Origin: Sphingomonas flavalba
Lineage (GTDB): Bacteria > Pseudomonadota > Alphaproteobacteria > Sphingomonadales > Sphingomonadaceae
DNA: 64,000 bases
Reading direction: 5' to 3'
NCBI RefSeq assembly: GCF_004796535.1
Contig: NZ_SPHY01000014.1
Span: forward strand, 1-64,000
The stretch's first letter is position 1. Each line of letters begins with the position of its first letter. A program made the translations under genes and the position numbers. This document shows positions 37,485 to 49,152 of the stretch, in pieces. The notes beneath the pieces were generated by a model. The model saw only the letters and a program-made list of their open reading frames with translations, was not told the origin of the DNA and did no database searches.

Positions 37485-39029
37485 ATGGCGATCGGCCCGC
37501 GCCTCGACCTGCGCCAGAGCCAGTCGCTGGTGATGACGCCGCAGCTCCAGCAGGCGATCAAGCTGCTCGCGCTGTCCAACCTGGAGGTCGAGAGCTTCAT
37601 CGCCGAGGAACTGGAGCGCAATCCGCTGCTCGACGCCGGGTCGGACGAGCGCGGCGACGCGGCGCCGGAAGGCGACGATGCCGGGGGCGACGACAGCGGC
37701 GAGAACGGGGGCGAGAACGGAGGCGAGGCGCCGGAACCGGAAACCGCCGACCGGCTGCTGGAGCGCGGCACCGCCGACAGCGACGCGCCGCTCGATGTCG
37801 ATTATGGCGCCGAGACATTCCATCACGACAGCCCGGCCGATGCGGCGGCGCCGGGCATGGACGGGGCGCTTGGCCTCGGCGGCGGCAGCGGCACGGGCGG
37901 CGACGGCGAGGGGATCGATTTCGACAGCTTCGCGGCGGACGCGCTGTCGCTCCACGACCATCTGCTCGCCCAGGCCGGTACCGCCTTCGCCGCCCCGGAC
38001 CTGACGATCGCCGGCCACCTGATCGATCAGATCGACGAGGCTGGCTATCTCGACGCCGACCTGCTCGACATGGCGGCCCGACTGGGCGTCCCGCTCGCGC
38101 GGATCGAGCGGGTGCTGGCGGTTGTCCAGAGCTTCGACCCCACTGGGGTCGGCGCCCGCTCGCTCGGCGAATGCCTGGCGCTGCAGGCGCGGGAGGTTGA
38201 CCGCTACGATCCGGCGATGGCGCGGCTGCTCGACAATCTCGACCTGCTCGCCGCCGGACGGATCAACCGGCTGAAGCGAATGTGCGGCGTCGACGACGAG
38301 GACATGGCCGACATGATCCGCGAGCTGCGCGGCTATGACCCGAAGCCGGGGCTGCGCTTCGGCGGCGAGCGCAGCCCGGCGGTGACGCCCGACCTGTTCG
38401 TCGCCCGACGCGGCGCCGGCTGGGCGATCGAGATCAACGCCGCCACCCTGCCGCGCTTGCTGGTCAACCGCGGCTATTATGTCGAATTGCAGGCCGGCAG
38501 CCCGGACAAGGCGGCAAAGACCTGGCTGTCGGAATGCCTGGCCAGCGCCAACTGGCTGGTCCGCGCCCTCGATCAGCGCCAGCGCACGATCGTCAAGGTC
38601 GCCAGCGAGATCGTGAAGCAGCAGGAGGCGTTCTTCCTGCACGGCGTCGCCCATCTGCGGCCGCTGACCCTGCGCACGGTGGCGGAGGCGATCGGCATGC
38701 ACGAATCGACGGTCAGCCGTGTCACCAGCAACAAATATCTGAGCTGCGCGCGCGGGCTGTTCGAACTGAAATATTTCTTCACCAGCGCGATCCAGGCGGC
38801 CGACGGCGGCGAATCGGTGTCGGCGGAAGCGGTGAAGAGCGCGATCCGGGCGCTGATCGCGGCGGAGGACCACGACGCCATCCTGTCCGACGATACGCTG
38901 GTCGACCTGCTGCGCGAGCGCGGCTTCGACATCGCCCGCCGGACGGTCGCCAAATATCGCGAGGCGATGGGCATCGGATCGTCCGTCCAGCGCCGGCGGC
39001 AGAAAGCGCTCGACATGCACGCCGCCTGA
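37485..39029 (+). CDS. rpoN: RNA polymerase sigma-54 factor RpoN
   Basis: 514 residues. Region I is conserved (LRQSQSLVMTPQLQQAIKLL near residues 9-28), followed by a long acidic Gly/Asp/Glu-rich linker of about residues 45-130 that is more extended than usual. The core-binding domain follows, then the helix-turn-helix (GMHESTVSRVTSNKY) and the RpoN box ARRTVAKYRE near 485-494, which contacts the -24 promoter element. Sigma-54 needs activator ATPases, none of which is in this window. It is one gene after lptB. Confidence 0.95.
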   Translation: MAIGPRLDLRQSQSLVMTPQLQQAIKLLALSNLEVESFIAEELERNPLLDAGSDERGDAAPEGDDAGGDDSGENGGENGGEAPEPETADRLLERGTADSDAPLDVDYGAETFHHDSPADAAAPGMDGALGLGGGSGTGGDGEGIDFDSFAADALSLHDHLLAQAGTAFAAPDLTIAGHLIDQIDEAGYLDADLLDMAARLGVPLARIERVLAVVQSFDPTGVGARSLGECLALQAREVDRYDPAMARLLDNLDLLAAGRINRLKRMCGVDDEDMADMIRELRGYDPKPGLRFGGERSPAVTPDLFVARRGAGWAIEINAATLPRLLVNRGYYVELQAGSPDKAAKTWLSECLASANWLVRALDQRQRTIVKVASEIVKQQEAFFLHGVAHLRPLTLRTVAEAIGMHESTVSRVTSNKYLSCARGLFELKYFFTSAIQAADGGESVSAEAVKSAIRALIAAEDHDAILSDDTLVDLLRERGFDIARRTVAKYREAMGIGSSVQRRRQKALDMHAA

Positions 39030-39107
39030 TCGGCCGGGCGCATTCTCAACATCGCGTTAACCAGTTCGCAACGCCTGCTGCGCATAGCCTCGCGGTCCGT
39101 ATCAGCG

Positions 39108-40193
39108 ATGGCAGGCGCAATCCCAATGATGAACAGCCGGAACTACTACATATTCAGCCTCGGGCTGGTGCTTGCCGCGTGCGGTGGCGGTGGCGGAGTC
39201 AATTCCACTCCGGCGCCGACCCCCAGCCCTTCGCCGAGCCCCTCACCCAGCCCGTCCCCATCGCCGAGCCCATCGCCGTCTCCGACTCCTTCGCCGTCGC
39301 CGAGCCCCTCACCGTCCCCAACCCCTTCGCCGTCGCCGAGTCCTTCGCCCAGCCCGACGCCCACCAACACGACGCTCGCACCGCTGTCGGTCAGCGAGAC
39401 CTTCCAGGCGACCGGCGCGTCGATGAACACGACGGTCGACAAGACCACGGCCGCGGCCAGCGGCATCACCTCCACCGCACGCAATTTCGGCGGCGGCGTA
39501 TCGCTGGCCTACAATGCGGCGACCGGCGGCTATACAATTACCGACGGCGCGGCGAGCAAGACCTTCCTGCCCGCAGACCGCAGCGCGGCCGACAGCAATG
39601 CGACGATCAGCGTCTACACCCGCGCGGACGCCGCCAACCGCAGCGACCAGCTGGTGCTGTTCAACCCGGGCAGCGGCAACACGACGCTGGCGCTGACCTA
39701 TGTCAGCTACGGCGCGTGGCAGACCATCCTCGACACCGGCGGCGCGCTGAACGTCGATCAGCGCTATTTCCTCTACGGCATCCGCCAAGGCGCCAATCAG
39801 CCGAGCACCGGGTCAGCCAGCTACACTACCCAGGTCGACGGGTCGTGGAACACCACCTCCGGCCTCTACGCCCTTGGCGGAACCGCAACGTTCAACGCCG
39901 ATTTCTCCGCAATGACAGTGTCGACCGATCTCAGCCTGACCGGCACCGACATCCTCGACGGCAGCCGCACCAAGGCGCTCGGCCTGTTCAAGGGGGTCGG
40001 CACGATCGCCCAGTTCGGCGGCGGCTTCGGCGGCACCTTCACCCATCAGGGCGCCGATGCCGACGGCAATGTCTATTCGGGCGGGTTCAACGGCGCCTTC
40101 TTCGGGCCGACCGGGAGCGAGATGGGCTACACCTACCGCCTGACCGGCGCCAACGGCGCCGCGGTCGGCGCGGTCGTCGGCAAGAAGCAGTAG
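39108..40193 (+). CDS. Surface lipoprotein with Pro-Ser stalk and transferrin-binding-protein-like barrel (Slam substrate candidate)
   Basis: 361 residues (the start at ATG 39108 is uncertain; in-frame ATGs at 39126 and 39129 are also possible). A lipobox LVLAAC puts the lipidated Cys at residue 25. Residues about 34-87 are a long (Pro-Ser/Thr)n spacer, then residues 90-361 form a beta-rich domain ending in [21 protein letters not shown], which resembles the C-terminal beta-barrel of TbpB-like lipoproteins. The next gene encodes a Slam-like outer-membrane protein 14 bases later, so this is the probable client, flipped to the cell surface. The ligand is unknown. Confidence 0.82.
   Translation: MAGAIPMMNSRNYYIFSLGLVLAACGGGGGVNSTPAPTPSPSPSPSPSPSPSPSPSPSPTPSPSPSPSPSPTPSPSPSPSPSPTPTNTTLAPLSVSETFQATGASMNTTVDKTTAAASGITSTARNFGGGVSLAYNAATGGYTITDGAASKTFLPADRSAADSNATISVYTRADAANRSDQLVLFNPGSGNTTLALTYVSYGAWQTILDTGGALNVDQRYFLYGIRQGANQPSTGSASYTTQVDGSWNTTSGLYALGGTATFNADFSAMTVSTDLSLTGTDILDGSRTKALGLFKGVGTIAQFGGGFGGTFTHQGADADGNVYSGGFNGAFFGPTGSEMGYTYRLTGANGAAVGAVVGKKQ
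39205..39360 (+). repeat. Tandem Pro-Ser codon repeat tract
   Basis: Imperfect repeats of the type TCGCCGAGCCC and CCSTCSCCG encode alternating Pro and Ser with a few Thr. Repeats are frequent enough that slippage during replication could change the length of the lipoprotein stalk. The tract is also open in other frames, which creates misleading open frames there. Confidence 0.75.
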
Positions 40194-40207
40194 TAACCGG
40201 CCGCGCC

Positions 40208-41542
40208 ATGTTCCGGCTGCTGATCGCCGCCGCGATCGCCCTGTGCGGCGGCGCGGCGACGGCGCAGGCGCCCCCGGCCGACTGCCCGCCGGACCGCGCC
40301 TGCGCGACCAACCTGAGCGCCGCGGAGGTCTTCGCCGCCGCCGATCGCTATATCGGCGCCGGCCGGCTTGACGACGCCGAAACCCTGCTGCGCGGCCTGA
40401 CCGGCGACAGCCAGGCCGACATCCGCGCCGAAGCACGCTTCCGCCTCGCCCGCCTGCGCGAAAGCCGCGGCGACCGCGACGGGGCGATCGCGCTGCTGAA
40501 GGCGCTGCTCGACGAAAAGCCCAATGCCCAGCCGGTACGGTTGGAACTGGCGCGGCTGCTCGCCGCCGGTGGCGACGAATCCGGCGCCCGCCGCGAGCTG
40601 CGCCGCGCCGGCGCCGCCGGCCTGCCGGAGGACGTCGCCCGCGCCGTCGACCGCTTCGCCGCCGCGCTGCGGTCCAGCCGCCCGTTCGGCGGGTCGTTCG
40701 AAATAGCGCTCGCGCCGGACAGCAACATCAACCGCGCCACCGCCCGCGAGACCGTCGACACGGTCATCGCCCCGCTCTACCTGGACGACGACGCCCGCGC
40801 CCGCTCCGGCCTCGGCGTCGCGATCGCCGGCCAGGCTTTCGCCCGCGTCGACCTGTCGGATACGGCATCCTGGCTGACCCGGCTGTCGGGCAGCGCCAAT
40901 CTGTACGGCGCCAGCCGGTTCAACGACATCATCGCCACCGTCGCCACCGGCCCGGAAATCCGCGCCGGGCGCACCCGCTGGCGGCCGGCGGCGATCGCCA
41001 GCAAGCGTTGGTTCGGCGGCCGGCTCTATGCCGACAGCTACGGCGTGTCGCTCAACATGCTGAAACCGCTCGATCCGCGCAGCCAAATCGAAGTCGAGGC
41101 GACAGCGCTTAAAAGCCGCTACCCGCTGGTTCCGGCGCAGAACGGCACGCTTTACGACCTGAACATCGCCTATGACCGCGCGATCACGCCGCGCTTCAGC
41201 ACCCGCATCGGCGCGCGATTCGACCGGCAGACGGCGGCGATGCCGGCGCTCGCTTCGACCAGCGGCGCGATCGAGTTGCTCGCGGCGCGCAGCTTCGGCA
41301 AGCAGTTGCTGTTCGTGCAAGGCAGCGTCAGCCGGCTGGGCAGCGACGCGCGGCTCGGCCTGTTCCCGAAGACGCGCCGCGATACCCGCTGGGACGTGAC
41401 GGGCGGCATCGTGCTGCGCCAGCTCAGCTACAAGGGCCTGGCGCCGCTGCTCCGCGTCACCCGGTCGGTCAACGATTCAACCGTCGGCCTCTATGCGTTC
41501 AAGCGCACCCGCTTCGAATTCGCGCTATCGCGGGAATTCTAG
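40208..41542 (+). CDS. Surface lipoprotein assembly modifier (Slam)-like outer-membrane protein
   Basis: 444 residues starting with a signal peptide (MFRLLIAAAIALCGGAATAQ). Residues about 30-155 are helical repeats like TPR (AADRYIGAGRLDDAETLLR, LLDEKPNAQPVRLELARLL); residues about 160-444 are a beta-barrel with alternating strands (FEIALAPDSNINRA, RFEFALSREF at the C-terminus with a final Phe). This matches Slam/DUF560 proteins, which move lipoproteins across the outer membrane. It lies just after a TbpB-like lipoprotein gene, the classic pairing. The open frame extends far upstream through the repeat tract, but only this start makes sense. Confidence 0.87.
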   Translation: MFRLLIAAAIALCGGAATAQAPPADCPPDRACATNLSAAEVFAAADRYIGAGRLDDAETLLRGLTGDSQADIRAEARFRLARLRESRGDRDGAIALLKALLDEKPNAQPVRLELARLLAAGGDESGARRELRRAGAAGLPEDVARAVDRFAAALRSSRPFGGSFEIALAPDSNINRATARETVDTVIAPLYLDDDARARSGLGVAIAGQAFARVDLSDTASWLTRLSGSANLYGASRFNDIIATVATGPEIRAGRTRWRPAAIASKRWFGGRLYADSYGVSLNMLKPLDPRSQIEVEATALKSRYPLVPAQNGTLYDLNIAYDRAITPRFSTRIGARFDRQTAAMPALASTSGAIELLAARSFGKQLLFVQGSVSRLGSDARLGLFPKTRRDTRWDVTGGIVLRQLSYKGLAPLLRVTRSVNDSTVGLYAFKRTRFEFALSREF

Positions 41543-41557
41543 CGGCGCGGCCCAATC

Positions 41558-42796
41558 TCACCGCATCGCCGCCCAGTCGATCGGCTGGTGGCGGTCGATC
41601 GCTGCGTGGGCCGGCGGCATCGGGTATTTGAGGCCGCTGGCGCAATTGTAGAGGACGGCGCGGTCGGTGCGGGCGATCAGACCGCCATCGATCGCCGCCT
41701 CCCACGCCGCCGCCGTCGCCGCCCCTTCCGGGCAGAGCAGGAATCCGCCTTCGCGCGCGACCCGGTCACGGACCTCGATGATCGCATCGTCGTCGACCGC
41801 AATCGCGAAGCCCCCCGATTCGCGCACCGCGTTCAGGATCAGGAAATCGCCGATCGCGCCGGGCACGCGGATGCCGGAGGCGACGGTGTGGGCGTCAGTG
41901 ACCGGCTCGGCATGGTTGGCGCCTGCCTTCCATGCGTTGACGATCGGCGCGCAGCCGCTGGCCTGTACTGCCACCATCCGCGGCCGTTCCGGCCCGATCA
42001 GGCCGATCGCCTCCAGCTCGGCGAACGCCTTCCACATGCCGATCAGCCCTGTGCCACCGCCGGTCGGGTAGAAGATCACGTCGGGCACCTGCCAACCAAG
42101 CTGCTCGACCAGCTCCAGCCCCATCGTCTTCTTGCCCTCGATCCGGTAGGGCTCCTTCAGCGTCGACAGGTCGAACCAGCCCATCGCCTCCCGGCCTTCG
42201 CCGACAATCCTGCCGCAATCGCCGATCAGGCCATTGACTCTCCACACTTTCGCCCCCTGCAGCGCGATCTCGCGGACGTTCACCTCCGGCGTGTCGTCGG
42301 GGCAGAAGACATAGGATTCGATGCCGGCCGCCGCGCAATAGGCGGCCATCGCCGCGCCGGCATTGCCGTTGGTCGGCATCGCGATGCGACGGATGCCCAG
42401 TTCCTTCGCCATGCTGACCGCCATCACGAGCCCGCGCGCCTTGAACGACCCGGTCGGCAGCCGCCCCTCATCCTTGACGATCGGCGCCGTCGCGCCATGC
42501 CGCGCGCCGAGTACCGGCAGCGGCACCAGCGGCGTCGCCACCTCGCCCAGGCTGACGACATTGACGACGTGGCGCACCGGCAGCATCTCGCGCCATTTCC
42601 ACATGTCCGGCGCCCGTGCCGCCAGCACTTCGCGGCTGAGCGCATCGCGCACCCCGTCCAGGTCGTAGCGGACGAGCAGCGGCTTGCCCGCGCGCGACAG
42701 GCCATGGACGGTATCAGCTGGGTAGCGTTCCCCCGTCGCGGCGCATTCGAGATGGCTGACGAAGGTCGGGCGGTCGACGATGTTCGGCTGGGTCAT
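41558..42796 (-). CDS. Threonine synthase-like PLP-dependent enzyme
   Basis: 412 residues from the ATG at 42796; an in-frame ATG at 42814 would add six residues. Fold type II PLP enzyme: PLP-lysine region TGSFKARGLVMAVSMAKELG near residues 116-135, PTNGNAGAAMAAYCAAAG near 140, and the phosphate loop PTGGGTGLIGMWKAF near 231. The N-terminal domain and FVSHLECAATGERYPAD resemble the threonine synthase group, which turns O-phosphohomoserine into threonine. Another PLP lyase of the same fold (e.g. 2,3-diaminopropionate or threonine ammonia-lyase type) cannot be ruled out, as no homoserine kinase or dehydrogenase is nearby. Confidence 0.8.
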   Translation of the reverse strand: MTQPNIVDRPTFVSHLECAATGERYPADTVHGLSRAGKPLLVRYDLDGVRDALSREVLAARAPDMWKWREMLPVRHVVNVVSLGEVATPLVPLPVLGARHGATAPIVKDEGRLPTGSFKARGLVMAVSMAKELGIRRIAMPTNGNAGAAMAAYCAAAGIESYVFCPDDTPEVNVREIALQGAKVWRVNGLIGDCGRIVGEGREAMGWFDLSTLKEPYRIEGKKTMGLELVEQLGWQVPDVIFYPTGGGTGLIGMWKAFAELEAIGLIGPERPRMVAVQASGCAPIVNAWKAGANHAEPVTDAHTVASGIRVPGAIGDFLILNAVRESGGFAIAVDDDAIIEVRDRVAREGGFLLCPEGAATAAAWEAAIDGGLIARTDRAVLYNCASGLKYPMPPAHAAIDRHQPIDWAAMR

Positions 42797-42846
42797 GCCC
42801 GGTATGTGCGGCATTCCGGCGCGTGATGCCAGAGGGCACCGCGCGG

Positions 42847-43038
42847 CTATTCGGCAGCGCGGGCCAGTTCGCGGGCCCGCTGGGCAAGGCGGGCGGCCTC
42901 GTCGATCAGCGCGGCGGCGTTATCGCCGCGCTTGCCAACTGCGATGGCCAGGCAGTTGCTCGCCTCCGCCCGCAAGCGGCCGGCCCGTTCGGCCTGGCGG
43001 GCGGCCCTGGCCTGCCGGAGGAAATCGGTTACACCCAT
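42847..43038 (-). CDS. Small hypothetical protein
   Basis: 63 residues, highly charged, Ala/Arg-rich and predicted helical (ARAARQAERAGRLRAEASN; ALIDEAARLAQRARELARA), perhaps a coiled coil. It lies in the gap of about 320 bases between the threonine-synthase-like gene and gyrB and has no convincing ribosome site. In GC-rich DNA such frames arise by chance, so this is a weak call. Confidence 0.25.
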   Translation of the reverse strand: MGVTDFLRQARAARQAERAGRLRAEASNCLAIAVGKRGDNAAALIDEAARLAQRARELARAAE

Positions 43039-43119
43039 GCGGCAGAAGCGCGGCCGGCCGCGGAAAGTTCCCCTTTTCGCGCCGAGCCGTAGCGTCCGCC
43101 CGCCGCCGTTGCAGCGGCG

Positions 43120-46530
<3,411 letters not shown>

Positions 46531-46534
<4 letters not shown>

Positions 46535-46658
46535 AGTCTGTCCGTTTTAGGCGGCACCAGCCCGCTCCCCCACCCGGCCTCCCAACGGCAGTATCATGTG
46601 GGAGGCCGGGTGGGGGAGCGGGCTGGTGTCGATTCCGCTTCAAGCGGACAGACTCTAG
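46531..46658. repeat. Large two-level palindrome after the AraC gene
   Basis: Outer arms CTAGAGTCTGTCCG (46531-46544) and CGGACAGACTCTAG (46645-46658) are perfectly inverted. Inside them, 32-base arms (about 46552-46583 and 46598-46629) built from CACCAGCCCGCTCCCCCACC and its complement flank a 14-base loop. The RNA would fold into a very long hairpin. It could act as a strong terminator for the AraC gene and may be a mobile-type repeat element. The stop codon of the AraC gene is within the outer arm. Confidence 0.8.
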
Positions 46659-47016
46659 GTCCCGTTCGCAACCGGCAGGATGCACGACGCCGCCCCGAAC
46701 CGGCGTCAGGTACACCCCGTCCGAAGCCGGGCGGTCTGGTGAGCAGCGTTCAGCGGCTCGACGCGATTTCCAGGCTCGACTGGATATGCGGCGCCGAAAC
46801 GGGCGCCGATGGTCGATAATCCGACGACCCAGCAGCGGGACGACGAGCATCCTTCCCGCCTGACGCTGCCAGCGCCCTGCGCCTGCGGGCGTGGGGTGCT
46901 GCTACGAGCACCGCTTTTACCGCACCGGCGGCTTACGGTCCGCTTATGGGGCGCGCACAGGGGGCTGCGGGCGCTTTTCGCATCCGCACTAACCGATAGT
47001 ATTTGCTTGGGAAAAT
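46659..47016. other. Gene-free stretch between the palindrome and tRNA-Arg
   Basis: 358 bases. The open frames here are short, Arg/Pro-rich and lack ribosome sites, and the plus-strand frame reaching 47066 is only the antisense of the tRNA (see rejected). I see no gene or clear promoter. It lies at the 3' side of a tRNA, a frequent landing place for integrating elements, but no integrase or direct repeat of the tRNA end is present. Confidence 0.5.
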
Positions 47017-47093
47017 TGGCGCGCCCGGAACGATTCGAACGTCCGACCCTCAGATTCGTAGTCTGATGCTCTATCCAGCTGAGCTACGGGCGC
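47017..47093 (-). tRNA. tRNA-Arg (anticodon ACG)
   Basis: 77 bases. The acceptor stem GCGCCCG/CGGGCGC is perfect, the D arm GCTC...GAGC and T arm GGACG...CGTTC are intact, and the anticodon loop is CTACGAA with ACG at 34-36, which reads CGU (and CGC/CGA once A34 is inosine). The 3' CCA is encoded, with G before it as discriminator. The reverse strand yields the well-known false peptide PERFERPTLRF. Confidence 0.96.
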
Positions 47094-47175
47094 GCGTGGA
47101 GGCGGTCACATAGGCGGGTCGGCGCAAGCGCGCAAGCCCGTTGCGGCACTTTCCGCCACCGCCTACAGCACCGGC

Positions 47176-47691
47176 ATGACGACGCGCTTTCCGGTCGCGG
47201 CATCAGCCGCTTTCGTCCTGCTCGGCGGCTGCGTCGACGGGGCGGGGCAGTCGCCGTCGCTGGCACCGCGCGCGATCGAGCGGATGCGCTTCGATCCACC
47301 CGCCCAGCCGGAAGCGCCGGCGCCGCTGCCACCCGACAGCGGACTGCAGGTGCGGATCGACGGTTTTTCTGCTGCGCTCGACGCCGCCGACCGGGGCTTT
47401 ACCACCGCGCTGCCCGCCGCGCGCCGCGCCGCGGCAGCGGCCGGCGCCGCCGGCAGCGAAAGCTGGATCGCCGCCCAGCAGCAGACCACTGCCGTCGAGG
47501 CACTGGCCGGTCAGGCGTCGGCGGTACTCGCCGACATCGATTCACTCTATCTCGACCGCGCCAACGCGGCGGCGGGCGGCGGCGATCCGGCCGGGCTGGA
47601 CAGCCTGCGCGCCTTGCGCGCCCGCGCCGACGCCCTCGTTACCGCCCAGCGCCAGGCGGCAGACGGACTGAAATCCCGGCTCGATCGGTGA
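47176..47691 (+). CDS. Hypothetical lipoprotein
   Basis: 171 residues. A lipobox LLGGC puts a lipidated Cys at residue 19. The mature part is Pro/Ala-rich then helical (FSAALDAADRGFTTALPAARRAAAAAGAAGSES written here only in part), probably a long helical bundle or coiled coil in the periplasm. No domain is recognised. It stands alone between the tRNA and a PAP2 gene on the other strand (stops converge). Lipoproteins of this size often help outer-membrane assembly, but there is no proof here. Confidence 0.6.
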   Translation: MTTRFPVAASAAFVLLGGCVDGAGQSPSLAPRAIERMRFDPPAQPEAPAPLPPDSGLQVRIDGFSAALDAADRGFTTALPAARRAAAAAGAAGSESWIAAQQQTTAVEALAGQASAVLADIDSLYLDRANAAAGGGDPAGLDSLRALRARADALVTAQRQAADGLKSRLDR

Positions 47692-47725
47692 ATTCTGCGT
47701 TGGGCGGCGGTGCCGCTCCACGCCC

Positions 47726-48271
47726 CTAGAAACGCACCGCCATCGCGACCCCGCCGCTCTTGCTGTCGCCCCAGGGGACGATGCGCACGCGATCGTCGCG
47801 GCGGCGGGTGATCAGGAAGCCGGCGGCTTCGCCGATCGCCGCGCCGGCGACCGCATCGTACCAGTGGTGCTTGTCCGCCTTGACCCGGCTGACGCCGACG
47901 AACGCCGCGACGATCTGCGCCGGCAGGCCCGCCTGCCAGCCATAGCGATTGTGCAGCGTCGCGGCGGCGGCAAACGCCATGGATGTGTGGCCGGACGGGA
48001 AGCTCTTGCGGTCGCTGCGGTCAGGTCGCCATTCGGGAAAGGCTTCCTTCAGGCCATAGGTGACCAGCGCCGTCGCGCCGATGCTGCCGCCGGCCTGCAA
48101 CGCGCCGTTCCGGTCGCCCTGCACCGCCGGCGCGCCGAGCGCGACGACGACCAGCGCGTCGCGGGCGATCGACCCGGCGTCGTCCCAGCCCTTGGCCCCG
48201 GCCCATGCCGGGGCGGCACCCGCCAGCGCGGCGGCCAGCACCGCCGTCGCCGCCAGCCGCCGGGCGTCCAC
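47726..48271 (-). CDS. PAP2 family phosphatase, exported
   Basis: 181 residues with a GTG start, three bases after the methyltransferase stop. A signal peptide (AATAVLAAALAGAAPAWAGA) comes first. The acid-phosphatase signature is present: KSFPSGHTSMAFAAAATL near residues 90-107 and the last motif with SRVKADKHHWYDAVAGA near 125-141, giving the Lys-Arg/Ser-Gly-His/Arg-His triad in the usual order. Such proteins dephosphorylate lipid or small phosphates in the envelope. It has few membrane segments, so it is closer to soluble class A acid phosphatases than to multi-TM lipid phosphatases. Confidence 0.85.
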   Translation of the reverse strand: MDARRLAATAVLAAALAGAAPAWAGAKGWDDAGSIARDALVVVALGAPAVQGDRNGALQAGGSIGATALVTYGLKEAFPEWRPDRSDRKSFPSGHTSMAFAAAATLHNRYGWQAGLPAQIVAAFVGVSRVKADKHHWYDAVAGAAIGEAAGFLITRRRDDRVRIVPWGDSKSGGVAMAVRF

Positions 48272-48274
48272 CGG

Positions 48275-49087
48275 CTATTGCGCCGGCTTGCGGAATTTCA
48301 GGGTCATGCGGTCGCTCTCGCCGATCGCCGCATATTTGGCCCGGTCGGTATCGCCCAGCCGGAAGGTCGGCGGCAGCGTCCACACCCCCTTCTCGTAATC
48401 ATGGGTATCCTTCGGGTTGGCGTTGACGTCCGACGCGCCGGCATATTCGAAACCGGCCGCCTCGGCGATGCGGCGCACCGTCGACACCTTCAGATAGCCG
48501 CTGCTCTGCTCGCGCGCGCCGTCCGCATCCTCGGGCAGCCGGTGCTCGACGATGCCCAGCGTGCCGCCGGGCTTCAGCATGCGGAACGCGCTAGCGAACA
48601 CGTCCTTTTCCGCTCCTTTGCCGCCCATCACCCAGTTGTGGATGTTGCGGAAGGTCAGCACCGCGTCGACGCTGTCGTCCGGCACGTCGTCCGCGCCGGC
48701 GGGAAAGCCCGCGAAGCGCACTTTCGCCAGAACCGGGTCGGCGGCGAGCCGCGCCTGCAGCGCGTCGCGCCCGGCGCTGGGCGCCGCGGAGGCATAGAGC
48801 GTGCCGGCCTCCAGATAGCGGCCGAGGATGACGGTGTACCAGCCGCCGCCGGGGATCAGCTCGACCACCGTATCGGTCGGCTTCACGCCGAAGAAGGTCA
48901 GCGTCTCGGTCGGGTGGCGGTACTGGTCGCGCGCCCTGTCGGCGGCGCTGCGACCGGGATCGGCCACCGCCTTCATCAGCGCCGGGTCGTGGGCGGCATG
49001 ATTGGCATGATCGGCCTGGGCCAGCGCGGCTGAACCGGCGGTGCCCGTCAGGGTGAGCGCGATGCTCGCGGCAATGAAACTGCGCAT
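48275..49087 (-). CDS. Exported class I SAM-dependent methyltransferase-like protein
   Basis: 270 residues from the ATG at 49087, which has GGAGG nine bases upstream (an in-frame ATG at 49096 is too close to it). A signal peptide (MRSFIAASIALTLTGTAGSA) implies periplasmic location, odd for an enzyme that needs SAM. The methyltransferase core has TVVELIPGGGWYTVILGRYL near residues 65-84 and FRMLKPGGTLGIVEHRLP near 155-172. Proteins of this type, with a signal peptide and a methyltransferase fold, occur in sphingomonads and other alphaproteobacteria; activity is not established. It lies between bamE and the PAP2 gene on the same strand. Confidence 0.82.
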   Translation of the reverse strand: MRSFIAASIALTLTGTAGSAALAQADHANHAAHDPALMKAVADPGRSAADRARDQYRHPTETLTFFGVKPTDTVVELIPGGGWYTVILGRYLEAGTLYASAAPSAGRDALQARLAADPVLAKVRFAGFPAGADDVPDDSVDAVLTFRNIHNWVMGGKGAEKDVFASAFRMLKPGGTLGIVEHRLPEDADGAREQSSGYLKVSTVRRIAEAAGFEYAGASDVNANPKDTHDYEKGVWTLPPTFRLGDTDRAKYAAIGESDRMTLKFRKPAQ

Positions 49088-49152
49088 TGTCGTCATCCTC
49101 CGGCTGTCGTCGAATATGCGGGATCGCCCGTCGGCCTCGGTCCCGCCCCTGG

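Noticed and set aside
39205-39360. Possible CRISPR-like array
   Set aside because: The repeats are short, contiguous and in frame; they encode Pro-Ser and have no spacers.
38534-40207. Long upstream part of the frame that contains the Slam-like protein
   Set aside because: It runs through rpoN and the lipoprotein in another frame; only the part from 40208 has a signal peptide and barrel.
46659-47016. Integrated element next to the tRNA
   Set aside because: No integrase, no copy of the tRNA end and no gene; only a gene-free stretch.
46809-47066. Plus-strand open frame ending in PERFERPTLRF
   Set aside because: This is the familiar false peptide made by reading a tRNA backwards; it overlaps tRNA-Arg and has no ribosome site.
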